Source of the DNA: Varanus komodoensis
Lineage: Eukaryota; Chordata; Lepidosauria; Squamata; Varanidae
DNA length: 64,000 nucleotides
NCBI RefSeq assembly: GCF_004798865.1
Contig: NW_025335268.1
Coordinates: 98,737,396 to 98,801,395, forward strand
Reading direction: 5' to 3'
Below are positions 10,881-22,429 of this stretch, piece after piece (the stretch's first letter is position 1; each line of letters opens with the position of its first letter). The notes under the pieces were generated by a model. The model did no database searches and was not told the origin of the DNA. It was given only the letters and a program-made list of their open reading frames with translations. The translations under genes and the position numbers were made by a program.

Positions 10881-13800
10881 GAAGACTGTACAACAGAATT
10901 TACTTAGACCCACTCTAATCCCCCAACCACCAGGGCATGCTGGCTCAGGAGGTCAGGCCCACTGCTTCACTCAGGATTTTCAAACGTGCTACCCCATCCC
11001 TGCTGTGTTTGGGGGCCCACCTACTCATTCTGCTGAATGCCGGCCCAAAAGTCCTTGGTGGGGAACAGTCGAAATCCCAAAATAGATCTATTGTGGGTTG
11101 TGGAGATTAACCAGTACCATAGAAACACTCTCTGTTAATGTACCCTGGATCAGGAGAATTCCAGTATTTATGTCCCAGAGACAATATGCAGTCCTAGGGG
11201 GAATTCCATTCAAATAACCACATGTCCTTTAGCAGGAACCTGCTCACTAGTGGGGAGAGCTCAGAATCACCAGCTTGTCCCCTGTAGTTGGGGTGAGTGA
11301 AATGGAAAAAGCTCTTAGCTGGCTCCCTTCAAGTTTCCACCAGTTTCCAGTAATTATCAACTTTCTTTTTAATTTGATCTTGGGCAGAATTTTCATATTT
11401 CCCTTTTAAGATGCAGAGTCTTTGGGTGTTCTGCACAGCAAATGTATTTATGTTCCCAGAGACTCCAGTGTTGCTGTTTCAATAGCTAGTTATATTTGCA
11501 AGACAGTAAAATTTCATGGAGGTCCTAGTGCTAGTAAGGATTGAGCTATCGAGGGAAAAACTTACCACCTACATGACAAAGGGATAGCAAAGTGAAAAAA
11601 ACATACCTTTCTCTATCCCAGGCAGCAGGGTTAAACAGCAACAGAACAAGGAACTGATCCTTCCATAATCTACCTTCCAAAGGGTAGAATTACCCAAGAC
11701 AATGAAAACAAGTGTAGTTGTTCTTTTGTTTTATATCAGCAGACCTTCCAGGGAAATGTACAAGAACTTTCCTTCAGGTACTTGGTTCTTAAGTCATGTA
11801 GGGCTTTAAACATTGGAACTGTGCAGTATCATGCATGCACTTGTCATAAACAAGTCATCTGGGTTCTAATCCACTGATATATAGGGTTAGTTTGAGAATG
11901 GAACAGTATAGGTAATACAAAACAAGACAAGCAATAAATGACCAAACCACATTGTATGTTATATGCAGGTACTGCGTTTCCTTATTTTCTTTTTAAATAG
12001 GAGCTGTGCAACTCATAGTAACAGCATGGGTAGAGGGGGTTGATTTTCTTTATCCTGCCCCCTACTATGGCCCATTCTGAAACTATTTGCCCCCCCTAGG
12101 AAGGAAACAGCTGTTAGTGAAGTCCTGCATTACTTAGGATGCTAGATCTTCTGCAGTAAACTTAGCAGCAGTGAGATTATAGTGGGAATCCTTTAATGAC
12201 AGATTATAAACTGCTGCCATTGTCAAACACCACTCTCCACCCCATCCAGTATCAACTTCATGTTTACCTTTGATGGTCATGTGGTACTTCTGCATTAGCA
12301 TACTTAGGAGAATGGCTTAGGGATTCCAGCTTGTACTGATTAGACATGCCCAAGAACTGAAAACTCTGAACTGTCCTGTTGTTTGTGGGAGCCAGACATA
12401 GAGAGAACATAATTAAGAACCCTATGGAGATTCATGACTGACTTTATGGAGCCATCCCACGTGTGTAAATGCCATGCAAAGTGTGGTTCCTATTGAATGA
12501 CAGCAAAAAGATGATCACAAGAAGCCAACAGGAAGTCCTGTTGCATACAAACACTTTGCAGAAAATGGACTTGAAGTTCGCAATAGGACAGTGGGAAAAT
12601 GTAGCACTCATTTTGTAAGGAACTTTGTAAGGGTCTGGACACAGGAGACCATGTCTCAGGTCTTTCATGAGGGGCTGAGGTGGTGCTGTATCAGCATTCA
12701 TTCAACTCTTTTCTTTCAGAATCCCACTAACTTGAGCTCTGTACACTGAATGGGAAAAATCACAAACTCTTTTGGCATTTCTATGCTTCAGTCATGGCAG
12801 CTAGCAGAGAGCTTTGGCTACAGGTGGTATAGAAATCCGATGATGATGATGATGATGGCGGCAGCGACCAGGCAGACCCTATGGAGTTTCCAAAGCAGTG
12901 GCTATGGGCACCAGTGTGCTCACAGAGAACACCAAAAAGCCTTCCACACCCTCTGCCTTGGACAATTATAATGGCCACCAATTTCACTTAACTCTCATCA
13001 CAATAGTCTTTGCAAGTCCTCTTTTTCCATCCCAATTGGCCAGCAGAATTTAAAGAAAGAAGATGAGAGAAGAGAAATAACACTTCTAATGATCAGTGCC
13101 AGCAGAGAGAAGAGAGATCGGTAGAATTGTTCCCTCTTCCCCCCAGTGCTCAGAATTCAGAGAGCAGTTCTAATTTGACAGGGTCATCAGAGAGAGAAGA
13201 GAGAACTGTTTTAACTGGATGCTGTCAGCATGTGGATTCCAAGAAAAAGGAGTGGAGGTAGCAAGTGAGCTGCTGTACCTGTATCTCAGTGGAAGGACGA
13301 AATTTAGGGATCATGGAGGAAGAAAAAGTGGAGGACTGGCCTGTGTGGGGAGGATGGAGTGTGCATGTGGGTACTGGTGGTGTGTTTTATTTAGAGGTGA
13401 TTTGGGGAAACAACTTGTCTTCTGTGAGATGGATGTTACACTGGAGCAGAAGTCTAGCAGCGTAAAGGAGTGGCTTTATTGTTTTGGGCATCATATATCA
13501 CACCTTGCCTTTTAACTAAGGTTCTTGGGCAAGTTACTTTCCCTTTAGCTTTCCGTGGAATGAATGTTTTGTTTCTGTACTGCAATAGTTCACATCCCCA
13601 TGGCAGCCATGTACCTCTCACTGTCAACTGCCAAATTACTGTGGCAAATTACACACAAAGGTATACTCACAGCCATGATTATCACCCATGGAATATTCTT
13701 CTAGTGGAAGAAATGATTACATGGTGTACATCATAAACTGAAGCATTTCAAAATCTTGTAGATGGCATCTTTGAGACTCCTTCGGTACCAAAATGTGTGC

Positions 13801-15490
13801 TAACAATTACACACTCACAACCAACTGTAGAACTGAAAGATTATGTTAATGTTGAGGAAAGTGCTGTAAAATGAGGGGCTGCTAGATCTTACAATGGAAT
13901 GTTTGTTTACTGCCAGTTCCCAACTCAGCTCATGAGGTGATTGTCACAGGATTTTTTTTTTTTTTTAATTACAGGTGAGCTTCCTTCCCATTGGTTGCAC
14001 TGCATGATAACCAATGTGACTGTCATTGTTTGAAAGCATGGCAATATGTATCCATCTCCAGAAAATGTAAATAGTTCTGTCCATTGGTGCCTTATAGCCA
14101 GGTAGTAGAGCTGATTTAAACTGAAAAGTATATTTGGTTTCTCCCCTTCCCCCCTTCAACATTGATTTTTCCCCCATCACAAAAACAGCATATTACATTA
14201 CAAAACTGAGATTTCCTCTACAAAATGCCATCTCTTGGCTCCAATTCTTGGTCAAAATATTGTAAGCATATTATTTTATTTTCTCAAACTATGGATCAAG
14301 AGGAAAGCCAGTTTAGCCCTACAGAATCAGAGTGGCATAGTAGTAAGTCCAGAGTAGAGGTGGTGAAAAAAACTTGCAGATCTCCCCATGCTGGTTGGGT
14401 GATGATTCCCATCAGTTCCAGTCATTAAAGCCATTAAGGTAGGCTAATAGGCACTGCAGTCCAAGATCTTCTGCAGGCCCACACATTGTCCCATCAGGAC
14501 TGAAGAAATCCTGATTCTAATACCGATTCAGTCCCGAAGCCGATGATTTTGCCCTAGTCACTATTTCTTAGACTAATTGACTCACAAGGTTGTTGTGAGC
14601 AGAGATCAAATGAACTGGGATGGGGAGACCTATATATGTGGAAACCTTGAACTCCTTGAAGGAAATGTGGGAAATGAATCTACTAAACTAGAAAATAGTC
14701 CCTTCCCTCCAGTTCAGTTCATACAAAGATAATTTGGAAGACTTTTAAGATGGACAGTGCACTTTCCACAAGCTGCAGACAACAAGATCTAGAGGCAGGG
14801 AAAGATATGTTGCCTTGTTCAATAGGTCTCCAAACTGAAACCCCTTTTATCTTCTAGGGAACTTAATGGGAGACCCATCACCATCCATGTATATGGAAAA
14901 AGAGAGTCTGAAAACCTAGCAAATCAGAGGGAAAGAAAATACTTTCACACCATGCCCAAGTCCAGGGCTCAGAATGCTTTCTCCCCCCACTTGCCTCCCC
15001 CCATCTCAAGCATTATGTAGGTTTTACAACATAGCTCCCACTGGCACTACTGGAAGATTTTTAAAGCCTAATTTTGAATGACTTGGAGGAGTGATGTGTG
15101 GGGTTGGGGGCCCCAGCCCCATAAACCCCGCTCTGGTATAGCAACTAGGGGTTTAAAATTCTCCACTGGCACTGAAAGTGGCCTTTAAAGATGATGCACA
15201 GAGTGTGTGGCTGCAGCTGAGACTGGGAAGCCTCCACCTCTAGACACAGCCAAGTCCATGGCAGTTAGACAAGCCTGACTCTCCAAATGGAACCTTGCAT
15301 TGCATCTTAGCACATACATGGTGAAAAGAGCCGCCTATGTTCAGTTACATACCATGGGGATGTAGGAAAAAAGGATTCATAATAGGGAAACAATGACTGA
15401 GCTAGCACACTGGCTCCTTGCCATTAGTGGAATGGATGCGTAAGCATACAATATATGAACATGGCGTGTGAGGCTGGGAATATGTGAATG
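10881..15490. other. Intergenic, mostly featureless
   Basis: No coding exon recognised. A diverged plus-strand SINE piece covers about 14545-14680 (GGTTGTTGTGAGCAGAGATC, then ACTCCTTGAAGGAAATG). A scrap of the 'actcccatcag' repeat lies near 14400-14480. A short (ATG)n run is at 12838-12856 and a T/A run at 13951-13967. Confidence 0.5.
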
Positions 15491-15531
<41 letters not shown>

Positions 15532-15550
15532 GGAGAGAGAGAGAGAGAGA
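15491..15550. repeat. Compound (GT)n(GA)n microsatellite
   Basis: (GT)11 at 15491-15512 passes directly into a GA run to 15550 with a few G interruptions. Confidence 0.95.
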
Positions 15551-15560
15551 GGGAGGGGTA

Positions 15561-15690
15561 AGTCTTTTCACTTCTAAAGGTGTGAATATTTGTAAGATAA
15601 AAATATAATTAAAGTCTTTTCCACTTCTAAAGGTGTGAATATTTGTAAGATAAAAATATAATTAAAGTCTTTTCAGTTCCAAAGGCTCAA
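15561..15690. repeat. 52/53-bp tandem duplication
   Basis: AGTCTTTT starts at 15561, 15613 and 15666. The first two units are nearly identical (CTAAAGGTGTGAATATTTG in both, one extra C in the second). The third is a short diverged start. It directly follows the microsatellite, so slippage-prone DNA may have favoured the duplication. Confidence 0.85.
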
Positions 15691-15729
15691 GACTAATAAA
15701 GCTGATTTCCCCCTCTGAGATACACACCT

Positions 15730-16715
15730 TATTTTATTAGATTATTTCAGTATGAAAGATTCGTATCTTCCAGTCCGGTGAAGTAGGTTACAGATTGTTT
15801 CCCCTTCATCATCGGCAGCAGTAGTTGAAGGTGGCACTTTGAAAATATGATGAAACCATTCAAAATCAAACAAGGGATGGTGCTGGAAGATGAGACTCCC
15901 AGGTCAGAAGGCATTCACATAGCTACTGGGGAAGAGCAAAGGACAAGCAAGAATAGTGCTGTTGCTAATGACATGACTCAAAGCCAAAAGGAAGTCTGGC
16001 ATTCCCAGAGGCAAAAGCAAAGACCCATGCCATGTAACACATACAACTGGAATTGGAGAAGGATGAATCAAGGCAAACTGGAAACCATAAAGCAAAAAAC
16101 CCAGAATGGTTCAAGATCACAATATTCCATGTGAGCTAACTAAAGTGGACTGGAATGGGACATCTTCATCAGAAAACAGAAAATGTTGTTGTTTTTTCTG
16201 GAAAATTACAAACTCAGAAGAAATACATGGGCTCTAATGCTGAGGAAGCAAAGGGCTATATAGCAAAGTCTGACCAAATCATATCAATCAGAATTGTCCA
16301 AAAACTTATCAACTTAATTGTCATTTAACTCCAACAATAGTTGCTGAAATCAAAAATCCCTTCCAAGAAATCCCTGTTGAAATCCCTTCCAAGAAATCAA
16401 AGAGATATTCAAACCTTAGATTAAGAATGCTGAAAGACCAACAGAGGAGCATCTTTCTGATTAGGATAATATAAAATGAAGGTGGAACCAATATATGACA
16501 TATTGTACAGAAGAGATAAAAAGATGAGACACTCAAAGACAATCTCAAAGACAATTTGTATGAGGAACAGCCTGCAAGATTAGGAAGTGAAGTGAAAGTT
16601 GCTCTGAAAGCACTTGGAAGGAATAAAGCACCCAGAGTAGATAGAATACCAACAGAAATCTTCCAAGTTCAGAGACTGAATTGGTCATAATCCTAACAGA
16701 ATTTATCAACTAGGA
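15730..16715 (+). mobile_element. BovB (RTE) LINE, 5' segment
   Basis: The plus-strand reading follows squamate BovB: GAAGATGAGACTCCCAGGTC, GAAGGCATTCACATAGCTAC, then CTACTGGGGAAGAGCAAAGG. Further on come AATAAAGCACCCAGAGTAG and AACAGAAATCTTCCAAGTTC, which correspond to the start of the reverse transcriptase. The frame is broken many times. The element stops matching near 16715 and resumes near 18190, so a later insertion split it. Confidence 0.75.
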
Positions 16716-17109
16716 ATGTATGAAAAATCGACTTGAGTAGGAATCCACTAAATTCTCTCAGTTTTGCTTTCTAGTCTCTGGCCTGCTTTCTCACATCTGT
16801 AAGTCTGTCTTGGCACTGAGTATTTGTGGCTTTACCTGCCAGGAGCTGAGCCTCCAGAAATGCTATACAAATGGAGTCCCTCTTGCACATGTGATTTGTG
16901 GTTTTCTATGTGCTGCACATGTTGTGGAGGAAGTTTCTTAGGTTCTGTTAGAGTTTGAGAGTGTTTAAGAACATTTTGGCTCAGCTCACTTCCTAAAGTC
17001 AGGGCTGAGCACACCCCTAGGGCTGGCCAGGTTTGGGGGCACCACCACTCTGCTTCTACCTGGCTGTCCGGGTCCAGAAGGTAGTTCTGAGGACAGTTGC
17101 TCTGTGCCA
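16716..17109. other. Unassigned segment inside the split BovB
   Basis: This part matches neither BovB nor L2 as I know them. It may be a diverged upstream part of the inserted L2 or another old insertion. Confidence 0.35.
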
Positions 17110-18178
17110 TGGCGGTTGCGTCATGGGGTACCACAGGACTCAGTGCTGTCCTCCATGTGCCTTAACATCTATATTAAAATGAGAGGACATCTGGAGGACT
17201 CCGCAATATGCTGGTGCTACTCAGCTCTACCTCTCTTTCACATCTCATTCAGGTGAGGCTGCCTCCATCCTGAACTGGGCCCTGAGCCTGATAATGGACT
17301 GGATGAGGGTCAATAAACTGAGGCTCGATCCTGACAAAATAGAGGTGCTGCTAGTAGGGGGGTCATCTGACAGGTTAGAGGGGCATTACCCTGTCCTTGA
17401 TGGGGTCGCACTTCCCCTAAGGGACAGAGTCCGCATTCTGGGGGTGCTCCTGGACCCAGGTTTGTCCCTGGAATATCAGATAAACTCAGTGTTCAGGGGT
17501 TTTTTCTCCAGCTGCAGATGATATATCAGCTTCCTCCCTAGCTCAACAGACAGAGCCTGAAGTCACCCATGCACTGGTAACATCCAAAAGAGATTACTAC
17601 AGTGCTCTCTATGTGGGGCTGCCCTTGAAGACAGTCTGGCAATTACAGGGCTGCTGGGTTAGTTGGGAGCTCCTAGAGCGACCCACATAACACCTATACT
17701 GAAAGAATTGTAATGGTTACAAATTGTGACCTGGGCCCGATTCAATGTGCTTGTGTTGACACAGAAAGCCAGCTTAGGCCCCAGTTACCTTAAGGAGCTC
17801 CTGCACCCACATGTGCCTACCCAGCCTTTGAGATCTATGCAGGGGGCCCTCCTGTGTGAGCCATCCATTAGGGAGGTGTGAGGGATGGCCACTTGGAGGA
17901 GGGCCTTTTCTGCAGCTGCTCCCCATATCTGGAATGCTCTCCCCAAGGAGATTTGCCTGGTGTGTTCCTTGTACTCTTTTTGGTGCCTGGCGAAGACCTT
18001 CATTAAATTGTTAATGCCACTCAACCTTCTGTTTTATATTTTTATCTGTATTTTATTAACATTGTATTTTCAAGTGTTGTAATTATTTTTATTGTGTTTT
18101 GTCTCACGACTGCGAGCTACCCAGAGGTGCTGTGGCACAATTGGGCGGAATACAAATGTTATAAATAAATAGACGTCT
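17110..18178 (+). mobile_element. L2-type LINE, RT segment to 3' end
   Basis: Translation gives the L2 reverse transcriptase part just after the YADD motif: ALSLIMDWMRVNKLRLDPDK, then VLLVGGSSDRLEG and LRDRVRILGVLLDPGLSLE. The C-terminal block GGPSAAAPHIWNALPKEICL-like follows near 17900-17960. The 3' end reads TACCCAGAGGTGC...GCGGAATACAAATG plus an (ATAA)n tail at about 18175. One open stretch of 75 codons survives (17294-17521), but the element as a whole is dead and 5' truncated. It interrupts BovB. Confidence 0.85.
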
Positions 18179-18189
18179 GATGAGCAGAA

Positions 18190-18885
18190 GAGAGCCAGAT
18201 TCCACATGACTGTCATAATACTAATGCCAACAAATATGGAAAACAAAACAATGGCCCACAGACTGGGAACATTCAATAAAGAAAACCAATAGGAAAAAAA
18301 TGCAGAAACTACAAGACTAGTGCACTGATTTCCCATGCTAACAAGGTGATGCTCTAGGTGTTAAAACAAGGAACTTCACCATATATGGATGAGAAATGCT
18401 TCACATTCAAGCTGGATTCTGAAAAAGAGGCAGCACTGGAGTACATATCACAAATATGGAGGGCACCTGTTAATTTCAAAAGATCAGTCTATACAGCAAA
18501 GCCTTTGATTGCATGGACCATGAGAAACAATGCATGGTCTAAAAGAAATTGATGTGTCTCAGCATCTCCTTGTCCTGATCTGTACTTGTATCATGGGCAA
18601 GAAGCTACTGTTAGGAAGCATATACAGAAACAGAATAGTTTCCTATAGGCAACAATTGTAGTTTGGGAACATCATGAGAAGGCAGGACGTACCAGAGAGA
18701 ACAATAATGCTAGGGAAAGTTGAAAACAGAAGAGGAAGACAAATATAAGATGGATTTACTCCAGAAAGGAAGTCACAGCCTTGAGTTTACAAGGCTGAGC
18801 AAGGATGCCAAGGACAAAACATTTTGAAGAACATTCATACGGTTGCCATAAGGTGGAGACAACTTGATGGTACATAACTGATTTC
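18190..18885 (+). mobile_element. BovB LINE, 3' segment
   Basis: Resumes the BovB seen at 15.7-16.7 kb. AACAAAACAATGGCCCACAG and TTCAAGCTGGATTCTGAAAA are RT words. GCAAAGCCTTTGATTGCATGG is the AFDxxD region. The terminal part (ATGGATTTACTCCAGAAAGG, CACAGCCTTGAGTTTACAAG, then GGTGGAGACAACTTGATGG) is the BovB 3' end. Frames are broken. The order and spacing of the two parts agree with one element split by L2. Confidence 0.85.
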
Positions 18886-19090
18886 AGGAAGATATTGCCT
18901 ACACACAAATTTAGAATATTTTTACATGACCCAGCAATGTCTGGACAAACAGAGAGGCTCCTCAGGTCAGTTTGAAGACATGTATGTATACACAAGATGA
19001 CAGCTGAATGGTGTATTAATGGGTGAATTTACAGGAAAACACACTGCATGCCTAATGTGCCATTAAGTGGAAGTTCTTTTGATGCATATT

Positions 19091-19175
19091 GTACAAGATT
19101 GCAGCCTTACAGTGTAATCCTATATACGTCTACTTAGAAGAAGGTCCAGCTGAACACTAGTTGCTCTTTAGTTAT
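19091..19175. repeat. Short palindromic interspersed repeat, copy 2
   Basis: GTGTAATCCTATATACGTCT and the following ACTTAGAAGAAGGTC match the left half of the about 85-bp palindromic family also seen at 1.0, 46.4 and 62.6 kb. The right half is too diverged to define an end. Confidence 0.4.
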
Positions 19176-20350
19176 CATCAAATCTCTCTCATCCTGTACA
19201 AATGAAATCCATACATAAACCAATTAGCACCACAGTCTAGGAGCACTGACTAATCTAGTAAAACTTTCATAGTATGCACAACTATAACTTATGCATTACC
19301 ATATTAATCATATGCAGGGAAGAAACCAAGAAAAATTATCTTTGTTTGCTTTTAATAGTATTAAATGTGAATGATAGGTACTCCCTGCTGCCCCCCACTC
19401 CCTTCCCACAGCACAGTGGTTGCAGTTCTTGATGAGTGAAGGTGGAGAAAGAGATCCAATGTCCCAGCCTTAATAAGAAGGTCAGTCAAGTTACCATTTC
19501 AACTGTGTGGATGTCTCAATTAAATGTTCCATTCTGGGGGGAAACTGTTTTATTAAGGGATAGGAAAAAAAACACATTTGTAAATGAAAGCACCCACCAG
19601 AGAGTTGAATTGGTTTATCTTAGCTCTCTCCAGATCACCAGTGTTGTTGCATGTCAGGGAGCCAACAGCCCCTCTTCTCTCTGAGTTCCACGTGGCCTCT
19701 TCAGTGCTTGTAAGTCCCCAAACTTCTTGACTTGTAAATTGAGAACATGATCAGGAAATAGCCAAGAGAAAATAAACAAGGACAGCCTAGACTTTGCTGT
19801 GCCAGTTTCACAGAGGCTATTTTTACTGAGAGATCTTATTATATTATACAGTAAGAATGAAAGGGACATAGAAATGGGTTCTAGCAGCAAAGGCAGGCAC
19901 AATACAGCAGGTTCAAGGTAACAGCACCTTTACATTCTCTCTCTCTCTCTCTATGAATTCTTGTTTTTACATGTCCCTGTAAGAATTAAACCATTATGGC
20001 TTGTTTATTTCCATATGCAGGTTTGGGCCTGTTTAACCATAGGGCCCAGTTAACTGAACTAAGTGCTCATATGACTGAAAAACTAGAATATACATGACTA
20101 TTAATTTTGATTTATCAATTTAACTAGCTATCCATTTTAAATGGTCACACAATCCACTCCAGCTCTGTTGTATTTCTTTCACCCAGCCAATATACATACA
20201 TCTGTACTGAATCTATTGTTATGCAAGACCATGCACCTTAGTTATATTTCCTGCATTATTAAGGAGATTCCTTCAGAAGCACTGAGTTTAGTGAAATACA
20301 GTGAAAAGATTTCAACTGATTGAATAAAAGCTCAAGGCATTGCAAAAATT
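19176..20350. other. No gene or clear repeat seen
   Basis: Intergenic sequence. A short (CT)n run is at 19937-19953. Nothing else was recognised. Confidence 0.5.
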
Positions 20351-20716
20351 TTGAAAATATCTAGGTAAAGGTAAAGATTTCTCCTTGACATTAAGTCCAG
20401 TCATGCCTGACTCTAGGGGGCGGTGCTCATCTCCGTTTCCTAGCCGGAGCCAGTGTTCGTCCGCAGACAATCTCCATGGTCATGTGGCTGGGTGATGACT
20501 AAACACCGAAGTGCACAGAACGCTGTTACCTGCCCACCAAAGTGGTACCTTTTTATCTTCTTGGATTTGCATGCTTTCGAACTGCAAGGTTGGCAGGAGC
20601 TGGGACAGAGCAATGGGAACTCAGCCCATTGTGCAGATTCAAACCAGCGACCTTTTGATCAACCAGCACAGCAGTTTAAACAACTGCACCACCTGCAGTC
20701 TCTTGAAAATATCTAG
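20351..20716 (-). mobile_element. Complete Sauria-type SINE with 14-bp TSD
   Basis: Perfect direct repeats TTGAAAATATCTAG at 20351-20364 and 20703-20716 flank a minus-strand SINE. Read on the minus strand, it has a tRNA-like head with a pol III box A near TGGTGCAGTTGTTTAAAC and a box B in GGTTTGAATCTG. The body is the conserved AGCTCCTGCCAACC, and the tail is GGAAACGGAGATGAGCACCG followed by TAGAGTCAGGCATGACTGG and (TTTACC)n. The tail resembles the BovB 3' end, so BovB probably supplied the retrotransposition enzymes. The family is known from squamates. Confidence 0.92.
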
Positions 20717-21934
20717 CATTACTCAAATGTCCCCTGCAAGTTTACAATCTGGTGCTAGCAGTGATGCAGTAATCTAGGAAACAAAGTACTTGACATACCT
20801 TTTTAGACCTGGTCTTCAGCAGTCTGAGCTACCTGACCAAATGTTATATTTGTTTTCCTCCCCTGTTTTGCTAGTTTCTGCTTAGAACTGAGTCTATTTT
20901 GTGCTTGCTTCAAACTCCAATTAGCTGCACTTCTAAATTTGGCTGTTTGGCTTTAGGGATTAGAGATATCAGATAAATTGGATACAAATGAATTCTAATA
21001 AGTTCTGGATACCCCACTTGCAGATTCTGCAGCTGACCAATTTTGCCTGATTTGCAGATTCTATGCATCTGGGAAATCTTTGTTTTTTACTTTCTGTAAT
21101 TTTATACAAACTTAATCATAAAAATACAAAATATTAAAAAACTGACAAGAATATGCATTACCCCCATAGACTAAATCTGAAATCCAATTCCATCAACAAG
21201 CAGCTGAGAGGAACTTGACAATCTGCAAAAAGCAAAAAATGTATTTAACAAAGTTCATATACCCCTAAGCACAGCTTAACTACAGATTTTACACAAGTGA
21301 CAATACAATGATCAGTATTAATTTACTTTTTGTTTGGATATGCCTAACAGCTGATTCACTAGCTACAGCTAATCCCTTTTCCATTATTGACTTCTTATTC
21401 AGCTTTCTAAGCAGTATATGTCCATGTGTCATTCACCTGGCCATGAAATAATATATATTCCATTTAAAACAGTTGGTTAAAGCTTTCAATACATAAAGAA
21501 AGGAAGACAGTGCATAGTCCATCTACTGTTCAAGTTTGCTTCAACAGCACCACACTGTGGCTATCTATTTAACAGCATACAGTAGCAGCACAAGACAAAT
21601 AAATCATATCCACCTATTAGGATTTCTAAACTAGATAACCTAAAGTCTATTTTACCTCTAAAGTCTCTATTGCATACCATGAGTCCATTTTCCCCCTGGA
21701 AGAACTTTCAGAAGAGGTTGTTAGAACATTTCTTAGCACTATAACATTAAGGTTATAGGATATTTTTAATATGCCCTTTTGGTATTAAAATAACACAAGT
21801 GAGAAGTTGGAACATAGTTTTAAATTTTCACAGCAGAAAAACAAAAAGGTTGCTCTGGCTAAGATTCTTCAGTAAGCCTAGTAGAGATGTCAGAGAAATC
21901 CACAACAGATTAAAATGAGTTTGGATTTATTTTT
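20717..21934. other. No gene or clear repeat seen
   Basis: AT-rich intergenic sequence without a recognised exon or element. Confidence 0.5.
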
Positions 21935-22335
21935 TATTTAAAACATTTCTATGCCGCCCCATCGCAACAAAGCCTCGGGGCGGCTCACAACACATAAATA
22001 AATACAGAAGTAATAAAATAAATACTAAAATTATACAATAAATAACACCCCCCAGTGCATTCTCGGCTAAAAAAAAAAAACCTAGTTAATAAATAATTAA
22101 CAGTTAAAATAAGTTAAAAAAAAAAGGTCTTAGCCTGGCGCTGAAAAACAAATAACGACGGCGCCAGGCGGACCTCTCTGGGGAGCACATTCCATAGATG
22201 GGGCACCACCGCAGAGAAAGCCCTCCTCCAGGTGCTCACCCTCCTAATCTCATTCACTGAGGGTTCCCGGAAGAGGGCATCTGCTGCTGACCTCAAGGGG
22301 CGGGAGGGCATATATAGGTGCAAGCGTTCCTTTAG
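21935..22335 (-). mobile_element. L2-type LINE 3' end, copy A
   Basis: On the minus strand it encodes the C-terminal L2 block [20 protein letters not shown], then [14 protein letters not shown]. The 3' end is GCCGCCCCGAGGC... GGGGCGGCATAGAAATG, ending in an A/T-rich tail. A near-perfect GC hairpin (arms 22133-22143 and 22159-22169, one mismatch) lies inside the coding end. Copies at 31.6 and 49.3 kb are close relatives, so this subfamily was active fairly recently. Confidence 0.85.
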
Positions 22336-22429
22336 GATTCCTAGGAATCTGATTTGCGGACTCCAAAGTAGACTGTCTCCAAGTCATGCAGGCTTTTTTC
22401 TTTTCCTTTTTTAACTTTTAGGAGGGGAG

